Positions 1-10,681 are shown, counted from the first letter of the stretch. The stretch is 64,000 bases of DNA from Siphonodentalium dalli (GCA_032622095.1 CP136067.1:56523899-56587898); one strand, 5' to 3'. Translations and numbers: made by a program. Notes: a model not told the origin generated them from the letters alone.

Positions 1-102
1 TGGATGCCACTTAAACCAAACACGACCTGCGTTCAAGCTTCACAGAAATATAGCATTGCATATATCTTCATAACTCCTAACGTTCTTTTTATTATTTTGC
101 AG

Positions 103-438
103 CGTATCCACTTAAGCCGGATATCTACTATGAAGTGTTAGTATCGAAGCCGAACACCACGCACGAACTTTATTGTGAAGGCAACGTAGGCTTACCGCCC
201 GGAAGTCTTCAGTGGTATTACCGGCCTCCAAGCAAAGACTTCTTCCGATTGGTTGATAATCAACCGCAGGCACATTTGAAGATGGACAACCATATGTGTT
301 CGTACAACGCCGTGACGTATTATAACGTGTCGGTCAGTGATAGTTCTAACGGAACAGTGTACAGGTGCTCCATAAACAGTTTGTTCACTTCTTCGGCAGA
401 TCCAAAGTTCTATGACGAGGTCACGGTCATGTTGCCCA
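103..438 (+). CDS. Immunoglobulin-like domain exon of a cell-surface protein
   Basis: An exon of 336 bp is bounded by a pyrimidine-rich acceptor ending TTTGCAG and a perfect donor GTAAGT. The open frame gives 112 codons' worth of an Ig-like fold: first cysteine in LYCEG, tryptophan in LQWYY, second cysteine in VYRCSI, spaced as in I/V-set domains. Three N-glycosylation sequons (NTT, NVS, NGT) fit an extracellular location. Both ends are phase 1, the usual arrangement for one-exon Ig domains that shuffle in frame. The upstream part of the gene lies outside the window. The family (receptor kinase, adhesion molecule or other) cannot be settled from one domain. Splicing is inferred, not observed. 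Confidence 0.72.
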
Positions 439-981
439 GTAAGTATACTAATGATAATGATCGGTATGTATTGTCCAAGGACAAGGTGATTTTATATTGA
501 ATGTTCTGAAACCTCCTATAATTACAACTACGTATACTGTCTCCTTCCCTTAAATGCCTGCGACTGGTAATACTTGGTATCGATAATCTCTATCATCGTA
601 TGAAAGTCTCGCTTCCCGCATCATAACGCGCAGTGATACTGTACTATAAGAAATTGGGCGACTCAAACAGTCGCCCCATACCATCACGTCACTTGAAAGT
701 AGCGTCCAAATATATAGTTACCATACCGCGAAAACTAAATTACGTAAAAGTAATCAGCATCGCTTTCGAAAACCAATGGGTTTGCGATAAATAGTTTTGT
801 TTCTTGTATGTGTTATATCACGCATTTCAGTATAATACAGGATTTCAAGGATAAAGCATGCCGATAAAGTAGCTTTTATAATAGTCGAGAATTGTATTGA
901 AAATATATATGTATTATCTTACATTCAAAGTACATTACATGCGATTTGTAATTCAAAGAAAGTTTTACTTTTCATTTTCAG

Positions 982-1047
982 AAGATCCCACACGCAAGCT
1001 GTTCACTACAAACTATTCTAAGAAATACATAAGTTTCACACAAATAG
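982..1047 (+). CDS. Short linker exon of the same Ig-type gene
   Basis: A 66-bp exon follows a 543-bp intron. It has acceptor TTTTCAG and donor GTAAGC, and it is phase 1 at both ends, so it joins the preceding Ig exon in frame. It encodes about 22 residues beginning near DPTRKLFTT and ending FTQI. It contains no cysteine and would be a linker between extracellular domains. The short length leaves some risk that it is a chance match to splice signals. Confidence 0.45.
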
Positions 1048-1110
1048 GTAAGCACATAACACAATCAAGGCAACCTGCACGTTATAATGTAGTACTAGTA
1101 TGATGTTAAG

Positions 1111-1310
1111 TGGCTCCCTGGAGCATTACCATTGACTCATGCGTCGAAACATTCAAGATTTCGTTCCACTGCTCACAGCAATATCCAACGATATCGTGGC
1201 CGAGTGAAATGTACACCATGACCGAAAGCATATCGACTCAACGCGCTAATCTCAGTCCTACACTGAAAAATGAAAGTGTGGGACTTCTACTCTTAATGAC
1301 TAAAGTTTAA
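1111..1310 (+). CDS. Possible further exon, Ig-like, ending at a stop
   Basis: After a 63-bp putative intron (GTAAGC to TTAAG) the phase-1 frame reopens and stays open to a TAA at 1308-1310. The in-frame stops at 1101-1109 mean the intron must be removed for continuity. The product contains FHC and, a few residues on, ISWPSE, reminiscent of the B and C strands of an Ig domain, but no second cysteine is visible. The acceptor has a poor polypyrimidine tract. It may be a decayed domain, a truncated last exon or chance. Confidence 0.3.
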
Positions 1311-1431
1311 TCCAATACTTATTTGTGTAGAAACAAAGTCATTGCTGTTTCTTATTCGACAACCATACAATGACACAGGGTAGCAGCAACATGTATGCGT
1401 CTTATGTTAGCCGCATTCTTGTTTAAATCGA

Positions 1432-1735
1432 TTCGAAACACTCTGGTAAGGTGATCAAATATAAATTGAGAATAATCTTGCTCAAAGTAGTTCATTTTTA
1501 TGAATATTAATCCAAATACTTAGTGACAACACATACCGTCATTCTTTTATATTAATTTAATGCAATGCCCTCTCGATGGCGAAATCATTTGTGTTAGTTT
1601 ATCGCCTATATATAGTTGCATCCCGGATCGAGATGTAAATATTTACACTTTAGCATAGTTCAGACGATGTTTTCTATGGAGTGGTATCGTCGATTTCTTC
1701 GAAAATTTCGGCGATGTTAGTGGTAAACTATAAAC
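1432..1735 (+). repeat. Dispersed repeat family B, copy 1
   Basis: About 300 bp starting near GAAACACTCTGGTAAGG and running through GATGGCGAAATCATTTG and CAGACGATGTTTTC. It matches 5880-6233 in reverse and 33972-34343 in the same direction. Here the 3' end passes straight into the 65-bp satellite, where copy 3 carries unique sequence instead. No protein is encoded. It is probably a non-autonomous transposable element. Confidence 0.7.
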
Positions 1736-2645
1736 AATATTATAAATACCACCATATTACCGAATATGATCACTATTACTTAAGTACTACCACACACTAC
1801 AATATTATAAATACCACAATATTACCGAATATGATCACTATTACTTAAGTACTACCACACATTACAATATTATCAATACCACCACATTACCGAATATGAT
1901 CACTATTACTTAAGTACTACCACACACTACAATATTATAAATACCACCATATTACCGAATATGATCACTATTACTTAAGTACTACCACACACTACAATAT
2001 TATAAATACCACCATATTACCGAATATGATCACTATTACTTAAGTACTACCACACACTACAATATTATAAATACCACCATATTATATACCGAATATGATA
2101 ACTATTACTTAAGTACTACCACACACTACAATATTATCAATACCACCATATCACCGCATATGATCACTATTACTTAAGTACTACCACACACTACAATAGT
2201 ATAAATACCACCATATTACCGAATATGATCACTATTAATTAAGTACTACCACACACTACAATATTATAAATACCACCATAGTACCGAATATGATCACTAT
2301 TGCTTAAGTACTACCACACACTACAATATTATAATACCACCATATTACCTAATATGATTACTATTACTTAAGTACTACCACACACTACAATATTATAAAT
2401 ACCACCATATTACCGAATATGATCACTATTGCTTAAGTACTACCACACACTACAATATTATAATACCACCATATTACCTAATATGATTACTATTACTTAA
2501 GTACTACCACACACTACAATATTATAAATACCACCATATTACCGAATATGATCACTATTACTTAAGTACTACCACACACTACAATATATTATAAATACCA
2601 CAATATTACCGAATATGATAAATGTTACTACCACACACTACAAAT
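1734..2645. repeat. Satellite array, about 14 units of 65 bp
   Basis: A tandem array with a unit of about 65 bp containing TACTACCACACACTAC, AATATTATAAATACC and GAATATGATCACTATTAC. Units vary by a few substitutions and small indels (for example a 4-bp TATA insertion near 2085 and a shortened final unit). The array abuts repeat family B copy 1. Confidence 0.95.
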
Positions 2646-3018
2646 GTGTAGTAAACATTGTCAAGAGACAACTTTCGCATAATGAACGATGACAAGTAAT
2701 TACTACGAATAGGGTACTACGTCAATATAATTTGTGTTCTTTCTTTTCGTTGTCGTTTCCCCCTATCGGTTGTTACGAATACGGCTTTAGATTATCAACA
2801 AAACTCACAAATAAATCACATAGTAATAAGTTCGCGATAGTTTCTCAGCTCATCAATGTGGGAGATGACTCGGAGATTACCATATCATTCACGGCAAAAT
2901 GTCCGGCAGTACGATATCCTCTGGTGTGACTTGAAGATTCCTCATTCTACGAAAAACAAATTGAAGAAGAAAGAATTGGTTCCAACTTTACTCTATCATA
3001 ATAGAATTATTTTTAACG
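2646..3018. other. Unassigned stretch
   Basis: I see no gene, RNA or repeat. Short open frames here have no supporting features. Confidence 0.5.
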
Positions 3019-3333
3019 TTGGGGGCCTCGGTGGCTCAATCGGTAAAGGGTACAACTCCAAGCCGTCTCGCCCTGCAGCGCTGTTAATACGGGTTCAAAT
3101 CCACAAGTTTCCTTCGTGGACTTTGTAATTCGAAAGAGTTATCTAGTGGAGTTGTGAGTTACTCGCCGATGGCGGTGGTTTGCCGCACATGGTTGACGAG
3201 TTTATCAGCCACTGAAATCAGTGTAAGATTAGCCGTAGGTGTACGTATTTTCTCCACCGCTAAAACTGGCAAATGTCGTGATATGACCTTAGTTGATGAA
3301 AGCTACATTGAACCCCAATCAATCAATCAATCC
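3019..3333 (+). mobile_element. tRNA-derived SINE
   Basis: The head has a polymerase III A box (TGGCTCAATCGG, 3032-3043) and B box (GGTTCAAATCC, 3092-3102), about 60 bp apart as in a tRNA-derived promoter. A roughly 200-bp body follows, and the copy ends in an ATCA-type simple tail (3316-3333). The anticodon stem does not fold convincingly, so it is not a working tRNA gene. I did not find clear target duplications. It would be moved by a partner LINE. Confidence 0.68.
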
Positions 3334-3483
3334 TACACGTTCGGTTTTTCAGCGTACATCTTGCGTTAGGCAATCTACACAATTCCCAATTTGAGCACAA
3401 AGAAAATTTGTCGCACAGAATATCCCTATGCCTGTTGACAGGAGAGTCGATACTCGATGCGTGCTAGTTCGCATCCGTACAAA

Positions 3484-3606
3484 CAGTTATTTGAATTAAC
3501 GTGAGGATAGAAATATTTGTGACCTGAGCGCAACCTAAAATAAGTTTGTTTGATTCATGTTCCAGTCGAACTCGAAGAGGCATAACTCTATATGCTATTT
3601 AATTCA
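3484..3606 (+). repeat. Repeat family A, copy 1, left part
   Basis: Matches 6824-6912 (GAATTAACGTGAGG, GAGCGCAACCTAAAA) and, toward its right end, 8946-8990 (GGCATAACTCTATAT). The family resumes at 4965, so about 1.36 kb (3607-4964) is an insertion relative to copy 2. Confidence 0.65.
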
Positions 3607-4964
3607 TTGCAACTATAAAGTGACAACAGCGTCAATGACATGCCATCTGAAAATGACACAAATCGGTCCCTGGACTCTTCACATTTGAAAATAAAATACA
3701 AAATCTCTATCCATGACTTTGTTTTCGTCTTATTAACCCTTTCCTGACCCCACCCCTGTTTACATTTGCAACACAAAATATCTTAAAATGAACACGAAAA
3801 GTCACCATGTGAGGTCCATGTCGATAAAGTAAACAATGGTAGCATATTTACCCATCATTGGTGTTATGACCGATTTCTCTCTGAGAAAATATGGACGATG
3901 GTTCGCATGATAAACATGGACACGCATGAGCTTGAATTGGGCGCACTTGACAAATTCTGAGTCCTGGTAAACGAAATTTTGGCATAAAACTGAAGTTTTG
4001 AGTGCAGCAGAATTATTCTGTGCCTACATGTATGTGCATGGAAACAGCCACATCACTCAAACACACCGCCGTGTTACACCTTTTGTCGACAAGCCACCTC
4101 AAGCAGACTAATTGGCTGCCATTTAACCCTGAACTGGTCATGTTTTACATCAAATTTGATAGACCTGCCACAGATAGCGATGCAGTTTGCTCTCATGGCT
4201 AGTCGAACAGCCTTTATTTCAGTTGTGTACTGACCCTCGATGTTCAGTGCGTGATTTGTTACCATGCCATTCATTAAAGGTACACATATGGGCTCATAAC
4301 GGACAAAAAAGGGAGATTTTCGAGGTGAACATTTGAAGCAAAAATTGTCCCAGATGGGTTAATATTGGCTTCTCATTGATTACCACCGACTCAAATAATA
4401 TAATATGCCACGTGCTACAAGTTCCCTAATTGTTTGTTGGTCAGTATTGATAGGAAACCCACCACTGGGCCCAAATGAGAAAAATGATTATTTTTGTGCT
4501 TTAGGTTACAGTGAAGTAATTATTTCCCATAGGCCTCAGTGTTAACATATAATGGCCTGCAGCCCTGACTATCCACGAATTGTGATAAATGAGTACATGG
4601 TCACCAGGATTGGCATCTGCGCAAAGTTTCTGCATGAAAAAAAAATCATATCGTCGAGCATGGAATGTACCTTTAAATTTGGGATTTATAATCGAGAGTC
4701 AGAATTGCATTAAATTTTTTTTGACATTTTTTACCTCACACCAAAAAAATTAAATCTAGGAACCACGTGCTTTACAATGTGCCAATGTTTTGTTTGGAGT
4801 CTGAAATCTCAAGAGGACTGATTGCATGTATTTTATATGTTTAAATATCGAAAGTACTATTAACCAACCAGAGCCTAGCATTAATTCTCTCCTGCATCTT
4901 GGTCCAAAATCCGTTGGAGGGCGCTACCAATCGAATTACTTCACTGTAACCTATACACTTCAGT
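3607..4964. mobile_element. Insertion inside repeat family A copy 1
   Basis: This block is missing at the matching place in copy 2 (near 8988-9000), which marks it as inserted DNA. It has only a very short inverted match at its edges (AAGTG/CACTT). It contains the TA-flanked MITE at 4504-4951. No convincing coding region is present. Confidence 0.45.
4504..4951. mobile_element. MITE with 18-bp inverted ends and TA target duplication
   Basis: The ends GGTTACAGTGAAGTAATT (4504-4521) and its exact complement (4934-4951) are flanked by TA on both sides. Size is 448 bp with no coding capacity. A TA duplication fits a Tc1/mariner-type mobilising transposase, which is inferred from the duplication alone. 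Confidence 0.78.
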
Positions 4965-5290
4965 GATATTAAACCACGTTGGACAATTTTACAAACCATC
5001 ACATTTGTTGTTTGGTAGAGGTATAACTATGGAATCTCGTCGCATATCACTAGACACTATATCGCTAGTCGCGATAGTTATGCGCCGGTGTGATTCAATA
5101 TCTTTGACTGGGTTATATTTGTGTTCGCCGTGAATGCGAGCGACGACCACATAATTATGCCCATGTTGTTGGATCTAGTCCCGTATAAACCACCTGAAGT
5201 TTACTGTAGTAACACCTGGTTAATACGACCGAGCTCTTTTATGCAAATGAAAGGAAGAGAAGAAAACTCAGGGGACTGTACACAGTTGCC
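4965..5290 (+). repeat. Repeat family A, copy 1, right part
   Basis: Closely matches 8998-9396 plus 9899-9960. It includes two degenerate units (near 5045-5075) of the 15-bp minisatellite that is expanded in copy 2. At about 5207 it shows the uninterrupted version of the site where the TTAA element sits in copy 2. Confidence 0.8.
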
Positions 5291-5879
5291 GATATTGGGC
5301 TCAAACTTATATGTCCATACGGCAGAATCATCATACGCCAGAATCATCATACGCGTGGTAACACCAAGGTTCAGCACAGACACCCCTTGCTGATTGGGTG
5401 TGTAGTATTTGAACAAAGAAACTGACAAGGAAGTGGGAGACGTCCTCTGTCACCCCGCTGCCGGAACTGCTAAGGAGGCTAATTTCAGCAGTAGGTACAT
5501 GTACTAACAGTGTATGTCCGTGAAAACATCACCACCAAGATGAACTTGGAGAAATAAATAAACTTTGTTGTTATACTTGTTATCAATAACTCTCTAATAA
5601 CGAGTTTTAGAATCATGACACCACTGTTATGTATATATTACAGTCACAGTATCATTTTATCAATAAACATCGCTGATAGAAATTAAAATTTAAATGTAGT
5701 GTTTTTGGAAATCTGTTTTGCAGAACATTTTTCAATGCTCTGAACTTTTCTGGTGTTTACCAACAAGACCAACTGTTGACGGGTAAAATGACTTGCACTG
5801 TACCACTAATGTATACATAACAATTGTTTCGCCATCTGAAATTTCATTATCACATAATTGTCGGAATTAAAAAAAATAT
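5291..5879. other. Unassigned stretch
   Basis: AT-rich DNA in which I can support no gene or defined repeat. Confidence 0.5.
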
Positions 5880-6233
5880 TATGGACTTGTTCGGGTGCGT
5901 GAAACTGATAAATTAGTTCGCAAGTGCTATGTCAACTGGGGGAATGTATCAGTGTACTAACATCGCAGAAATCGGCCATACCACTCCACAGAAAACATCG
6001 TCTTAACTACGCTCAATTGTCAATATTTACATCTCGATTCGGGACGCAACAATGGGCGGTAAACTAACGCAAATGAGTTCGCCATCGAGACTCATTGCAT
6101 TTAATTAATATATACGAATGACGATGTGTGTTGTAAATTTGGATTAATATTCGTAAAAATAACTACTTTCATCACAGAGTATTCTCCATTTCTATTTGAT
6201 CACCCTTCCGGGGTGTTTCACTTCACTTTAAGA
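5880..6233 (-). repeat. Dispersed repeat family B, copy 2
   Basis: Reverse-orientation match to 1432-1735 and 33972-34343, sharing GAAAACATCGTCT, GGGACGCAACAATGG-like and GGTGTTTCACTTCAC segments. Together with copy 3 it defines an end near ATGGACTTGTTCGGGTGC that copy 1 lacks because of the satellite. Confidence 0.72.
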
Positions 6234-6823
6234 ACAAAATTCAATAATCTATTTTCCATTGTTTTCTTGTTGACGAACTTTTTACAAACTTTTATTATTA
6301 TTAATATAACCAAATACGAGGGCCTTATGTGTCTATAATGCAAACTTTAAAAAAACTAAATCTTCCACAAATGAAGATACATCTTCAATATAATGGATTC
6401 ATTGAAAAGCTACCTCACTAAACTAGTGCAAGTATTGATTTATTTTCTGGCGAAGGATGCCGTATATGTATATGCAATATGGCACATTTGTTTTCCAGAA
6501 CGACACTGCTTTGTTTTTTAAGACAAAGACAATTGTTCCTACCAAAAATAATCCGTTTTAACTGAACAACCAATACGCGTACCAGGTCACAATATTATCA
6601 TTCCTGTTATGTGCTTTTATTAAAGATTCAATGACAGTGTTATTTAATGTAGCTTTCAGAAATATCAGTTTCTGTCCAAAACGTGTCGCCTATAATTCGG
6701 TGGTATGAATGATATCCCTTTGAAGGGTAATCGTTGCTATACTTCCGAAACGATCACCAGTTTACTACACATGCACGTTATTGGCACCAAGTCTTTCAGA
6801 GTTTCAGTTGTGGGGAACTAAAC
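6234..6823. other. Mostly unassigned; a weak Ig-strand-like fragment at 6659-6712
   Basis: No supported gene. At 6659 a fair acceptor (GTAGCTTTCAG) precedes a phase-1 frame reading ISVSVQNVSPIIRWYE and then a stop. It resembles Ig strands B-C without a cysteine and could be a relic exon of the gene at the left edge, or chance. Confidence 0.3.
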
Positions 6824-6912
6824 TTGAATTAACGTGAGGGTGGAAATATTTGTCACTGAGCGCAACCTAAAACAAGTTTGTTTGCTCCATTTACCACTTC
6901 GAACTCTAAAGG
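6824..6912 (+). repeat. Partial repeat family A
   Basis: About 85 bp matching 3498-3580, including GAATTAACGTGAGG and TGAGCGCAACCTAAAA. The two flanks do not match, so it is a truncated copy. Confidence 0.65.
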
Positions 6913-7574
6913 AATATGATCCTGAAATTTTTTTAATATTTTCTTTCAATATACCGATAATATATACATAAAATGTCCATTATGCGCATGTAATCTAATA
7001 TTCGGCCGCTAATCGTTATTTTTATAACGATTAAAAAAAATTCCGAAGTTAGCCGAAGATTTTGTGTTGTAGACGAGTCACGTGATCATCGGCCACATCA
7101 CATGATTGTCACGTGTAAACAGAAGCATAGTCACATAATCGACCACGTGGTAACTCATTGAGAACGCATAGATATTCAACGCGGCTCTTTACGTTTGTCG
7201 CATAATGGGAGAACACAGCGAATGCAAATACATCGTGTTCTCACAATTAAACGCCTTTAGCGTGTTATTATTATATGTATCGCGATGTGTTGTTATTATA
7301 AAGCCATGCCGCATTTTACGTAGGATCTGGACACTGGAATGTTTACGATATGATAATTGTCTATTAGTATTAACTTTGCAATTCTTGGCATATATGCAAT
7401 CTTTATATGATTATATAATATAATTTGACTATTCCGGTAACGAAAAATAGAGAAACACGAGCACATGTTTATATAGATAACTGACCGTAAAACCGAAATA
7501 ATATAAGATAATTTATTTATACATCGTGGTAGCATATACTTATTAATATATCAAAGTCTTCATCTGTGATTTAT

Positions 7575-7960
7575 TTACAGTGAACGCTCTTTATTTAGTC
7601 ATGGTAAAGGAAAATTGGGACTCGACTTAGAACAGTTGTCATCGAGATTATTTACTGTTTACACCAATACACGTAAATACATGCACACGAACTTGCGATA
7701 TACATGCTTTATACATCCGTCAAAGTCGTAGCAATTCCGGTTTATTAAACTCTTTTTATTCGCACCATATAAGGAATACTCTTAACATGGAACGCTCTTT
7801 ATTGAGTCATAGTGAAGGAAAATGGGGACTCGAGTTGTCATCGTGAATACTTTACTAAATTATTCATCAATATACTCCCCACTTTAACTGCAATGGTATG
7901 TATTCGTAACCATGACTGACTCGTCAAATGAAACGCTCTTTATTTGGTATATGTATTGGC
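7575..7960. repeat. Duplicated block with three ACGCTCTTTA sites
   Basis: Two similar segments (from about 7581 and 7788) each start AACGCTCTTTATT and continue into GGAAAA and GGGACTCGA. A third copy of the 10-mer lies at 7933-7942. The shared motif also occurs in other repeats of the window. No coding region is supported. Confidence 0.55.
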
Positions 7961-8498
7961 TTTTTAGCGATAGGTTCGATTGGATATACTCACGACTGGA
8001 AGCTCCGGCAAATTTATATTTTTTACGGGAGTTGACGTTTTTCTGGGGATGGCATTCTCGTCGGTGGTCCATTTGTTTAACGTGGGGGTTGCATTTCCTC
8101 TGAGTTGTCGTCGGTAGCCACTGTTCGGGCTAAGTGTATTCGCGTTATGCTCAAAACACATTTTTTCGAAGTGGACGGAACAAATTCAGGACTATTTCGT
8201 TGGCAACTACTTCGATAGTTTCTGATTTTGAGTAACGGGTTTCCCACAGAAATCCCACCAAATGTCACGTAAACGAAAGTCGTTTGGAAATGAATGCAGA
8301 ATTATACCTAATTGAGAGTCACTTTACCGGCCACAGCCGAAAACACTGCATTTATTTGGCATTGTCACGAATGAATTGTAAATACGGGACAATCGGGGCA
8401 TATATATGGAAAATTAAAACAACATCGTGAACACGCACCCGAATAGAGTTCACATGTCGGCTCGTGTTTTTATAAGCCTTATTTTTGACACGAAAGTG

Positions 8499-8768
8499 TT
8501 ATCTACCCCGCTCAATTGGCCTTCTATATTTCTTGTCAAAACAATAACTTTCCAAGCAGCACTTATGACAAATGCCAAGTGAAGATAACTCACCGGGCGT
8601 TGAAAATTCACCACGTGTACACAATGTTATTGACATGCCATGCCCCGCAGTAATTCCATTACACTCACACGCTCGATTCCGCATTTTCCATCGCCACTCA
8701 TATGACGTCATATAGGTAGACACAATTAACTCCGACTCCGATTCCGTGTTTTTAATTAGTTTACTCAT
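8499..8768 (-). CDS. Unrecognised 89-codon ORF, cysteine-containing
   Basis: An ATG-initiated frame encodes 89 residues with cysteines in CEC and CHKCC arrangements. A good splice donor (CCCG/GTGAGT, about 8600) lies inside it, so it could be a first exon rather than a complete gene. The sequence TGACGTCATAT occurs just upstream of the ATG (8771) and again inside (8703), which resembles a CRE site. I do not recognise a family. The frame may also be chance. Confidence 0.2.
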   Translation of the reverse strand: MSKLIKNTESESELIVSTYMTSYEWRWKMRNRACECNGITAGHGMSITLCTRGEFSTPGELSSLGICHKCCLESYCFDKKYRRPIERGR

Positions 8769-8935
8769 TTGACGTCATATGAGGATTTGCGACGGAGATA
8801 GCCGACAACCGGTGGGGGTATTAATTATTTATTTCTAGGCTTATTTATTACGCGATTGTTATGGGACTTGGATCATTGTGATCACAATAGGGGTGGCTTT
8901 CCGGTAGTGTTTTGTTGTTTCATCAGGATAGCAAT

Positions 8936-9396
8936 CCTTTAACTCTAAGCGGCATAACTCTATATACTATTTAATTTATTGCAACTATGTGATACAGTGA
9001 TATTAAACCAAATTGGACAATTTTACAAACCATCACATTTGTTGTTTGGTAGAGGTATAACTATGCCATCTCGTCGCATATCACTAGTCACTGTATCACT
9101 AGTCACTATATCACTAGTCACCATATAACTAGTCGCTATATCACTAGTCACTATATCACTAGTCACTATATCACTAGTTACTATATCACTAGTCACTATA
9201 TCACTAGTCACCACATCACTAGTCAGTATATCACTAGTCACTATATCACTGGTAACTATATCACTAGTCGCGATAGTTAGGCGCCGGTTTGATTAATTAT
9301 CTTTGACAGGTTAATATTTGTGTTTCACCGCGAATGCGAGTGACGACCACATGTTGTTGGATCTAGTCCCGTATAAACCACCTGAAGTTTATTGTA
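8936..9396 (+). repeat. Repeat family A, copy 2
   Basis: Matches the two parts of copy 1 (3575-3606 and 4965-5210) without the 1.36-kb insertion. It differs by an expanded 15-bp minisatellite and by interruption at 9397 by a TTAA element, after which the family continues at 9899-9960. Confidence 0.8.
9079..9270. repeat. Minisatellite, about 13 units of 15 bp
   Basis: Unit ATCACTAGTCACTAT with scattered substitutions. Because 15 is divisible by 3 it produces a false repetitive minus-strand reading frame (TSDIV repeats). Copy 1 of the host repeat has only about two units. Confidence 0.95.
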
Positions 9397-9400
9397 TTAA

Positions 9401-9894
9401 AGACACGGTTGGCCTTGGCGGTGGGTATCCTGTGAAAATATCTCCACCCGTCAAAAACCGCCACAAACAGAAAGAACATCAAAATGTAGATAGACTTTGT
9501 CCGTATACAAATAAGAAATATCGCATAAACAGTATGTTATGGTCATTTGTTTGACCATTGTTATGTAAACAAAGGCATAAAAAGTTACTTTTCTGGTGTT
9601 TGTTTATATTATGATGGTAAACATAAAGAGCGTTATTTGTTGTTGAATACCTGATATGGAACTAATAAAGAGCGTTTATGCCATTTGTGTGTGATTAGCC
9701 AGTAGCATTGTGTTGTCTTCTGTAACACAATCAGGCTCTTGCTTAGGTAAAATATAGTAAATCTTTATGATAACATGCTGTTTACGCGATGGTCATGGTA
9801 TATATGAACGGAACTGTATACGTTTTAATGTTTTTCTGTTTACGGTGTTTGGAACAAATATGAATATTTTCGACAATTAAGGCCGCACGTGCCT
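9401..9894 (+). mobile_element. TTAA-flanked MITE, deletion derivative of the 51652-54390 element
   Basis: TTAA lies at 9397-9400 and 9895-9898. The ends AGACACGGTTGGCCTT and (complement) AGGCACGTGCGGCCTT are imperfect inverted repeats. Both ends match those of 51652-54390: the left roughly 400 bp matches about 53930-54390 in reverse, and the right roughly 90 bp matches 51652-51730. The recombinase gene is missing. The paralogous site near 5207 lacks the insertion, which confirms the boundaries. Two ACGCTCTTTA-complement sites lie at 9624 and 9666. Confidence 0.85.
9624..9675. promoter_or_regulatory. Paired TAAAGAGCGT motifs
   Basis: Two exact motifs 42 bp apart (9624-9633, 9666-9675). The full-length relative has the same pair at the same spacing (54155-54164 exact, 54113-54122 with one change). 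Conservation of both sites and spacing suggests a promoter or protein-binding site of the element; the function is inferred. Confidence 0.45.
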
Positions 9895-9898
9895 TTAA

Positions 9899-9960
9899 AA
9901 CCTGTTTAATACGACCGAGCTCTTTTATGCAAATGAAAGGGAAAGAAGAATACACAGGGA
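9899..9960 (+). repeat. Repeat family A, copy 2, continuation
   Basis: Matches 5212-5275 (ACGACCGAGCTCTTTTATGC) and resumes directly after the TTAA element. Confidence 0.75.
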
Positions 9961-10227
9961 ACTTTGACACTCTGAACATTTTAAGTTAAATATAAGCCAA
10001 TTCGGGGAATGCAAGTTATGCAATATATGCATCAAGCAAACAGTTTGGAATTTATCACATAAATACAGTATCAATTTGAATGCTATAAAAATAAAACTAT
10101 AAAGGAAACAGGCACAGTCGGTCGCCTTATTTGGGAACATGAATATCTGCGTAAATGAAGTTTGGTTTATTCAGTGATCGCTAGTATATATGTGTAGACA
10201 ACTACACTTATTTTTATGCGCACATGC

Positions 10228-10608
10228 CATGTTCTCCCGAAAAGCCGCACAATGTCTGCTTATAATATAACTTGTTTTAGATTTTAAGTCTGCCTAGAAT
10301 CGCTCTATTTTGAGTCGATAACGTGATGAAAATGAGAGCGCTTTAGTTACATTAGCGACTCACAATGAGGTGATTCTAAGCAGATTATGCGTGGACAATG
10401 ACACAAATAAGCGAACTCACAACTTTGAAGGTGTACGCTCTTTAACGCGTGGTTTAATTGTGGCCCGCGTCATAAAACAAAATAACGGACATGAATCCAT
10501 TATTTTGCTTATTTAAGAATCAAATAATCACATTATGTACCTATTTCATATTATGTACCTATTTCACATTATAGGTCGATTATGTGCGTATTTGTTCGAG
10601 GATATGTT
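10228..10608 (+). mobile_element. Cassette-type element, short copy without ORF modules
   Basis: Flanked by an 8-bp direct repeat GCACATGC (10220-10227 and 10609-10616). It starts with a 152-bp imperfect palindrome (10244-10395), then a spacer with an ACGCTCTTTA site (10435-10444), then two copies of ATTATGTACCTA (10532-10543, 10550-10561) separated by only six bases, then a short tail. It is the reverse-orientation match of the outer parts of 44817-47482, whose ORF modules lie between the same 12-bp sites. No coding region. Confidence 0.72.
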
Positions 10609-10681
10609 GCACATGCAGATCAAGCATAATCGTGTATACATGTATGATAGCGGCAAAGAATTTTGATGAAATGTATATTAT

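Noticed and set aside
3019-3110. Functional tRNA gene
   Set aside because: A and B boxes are present but the cloverleaf does not close, and a SINE body and ATCA tail follow.
9023-9241. Minus-strand frame with TSDIV repeats
   Set aside because: It is the 15-bp minisatellite read in frame; no gene features.
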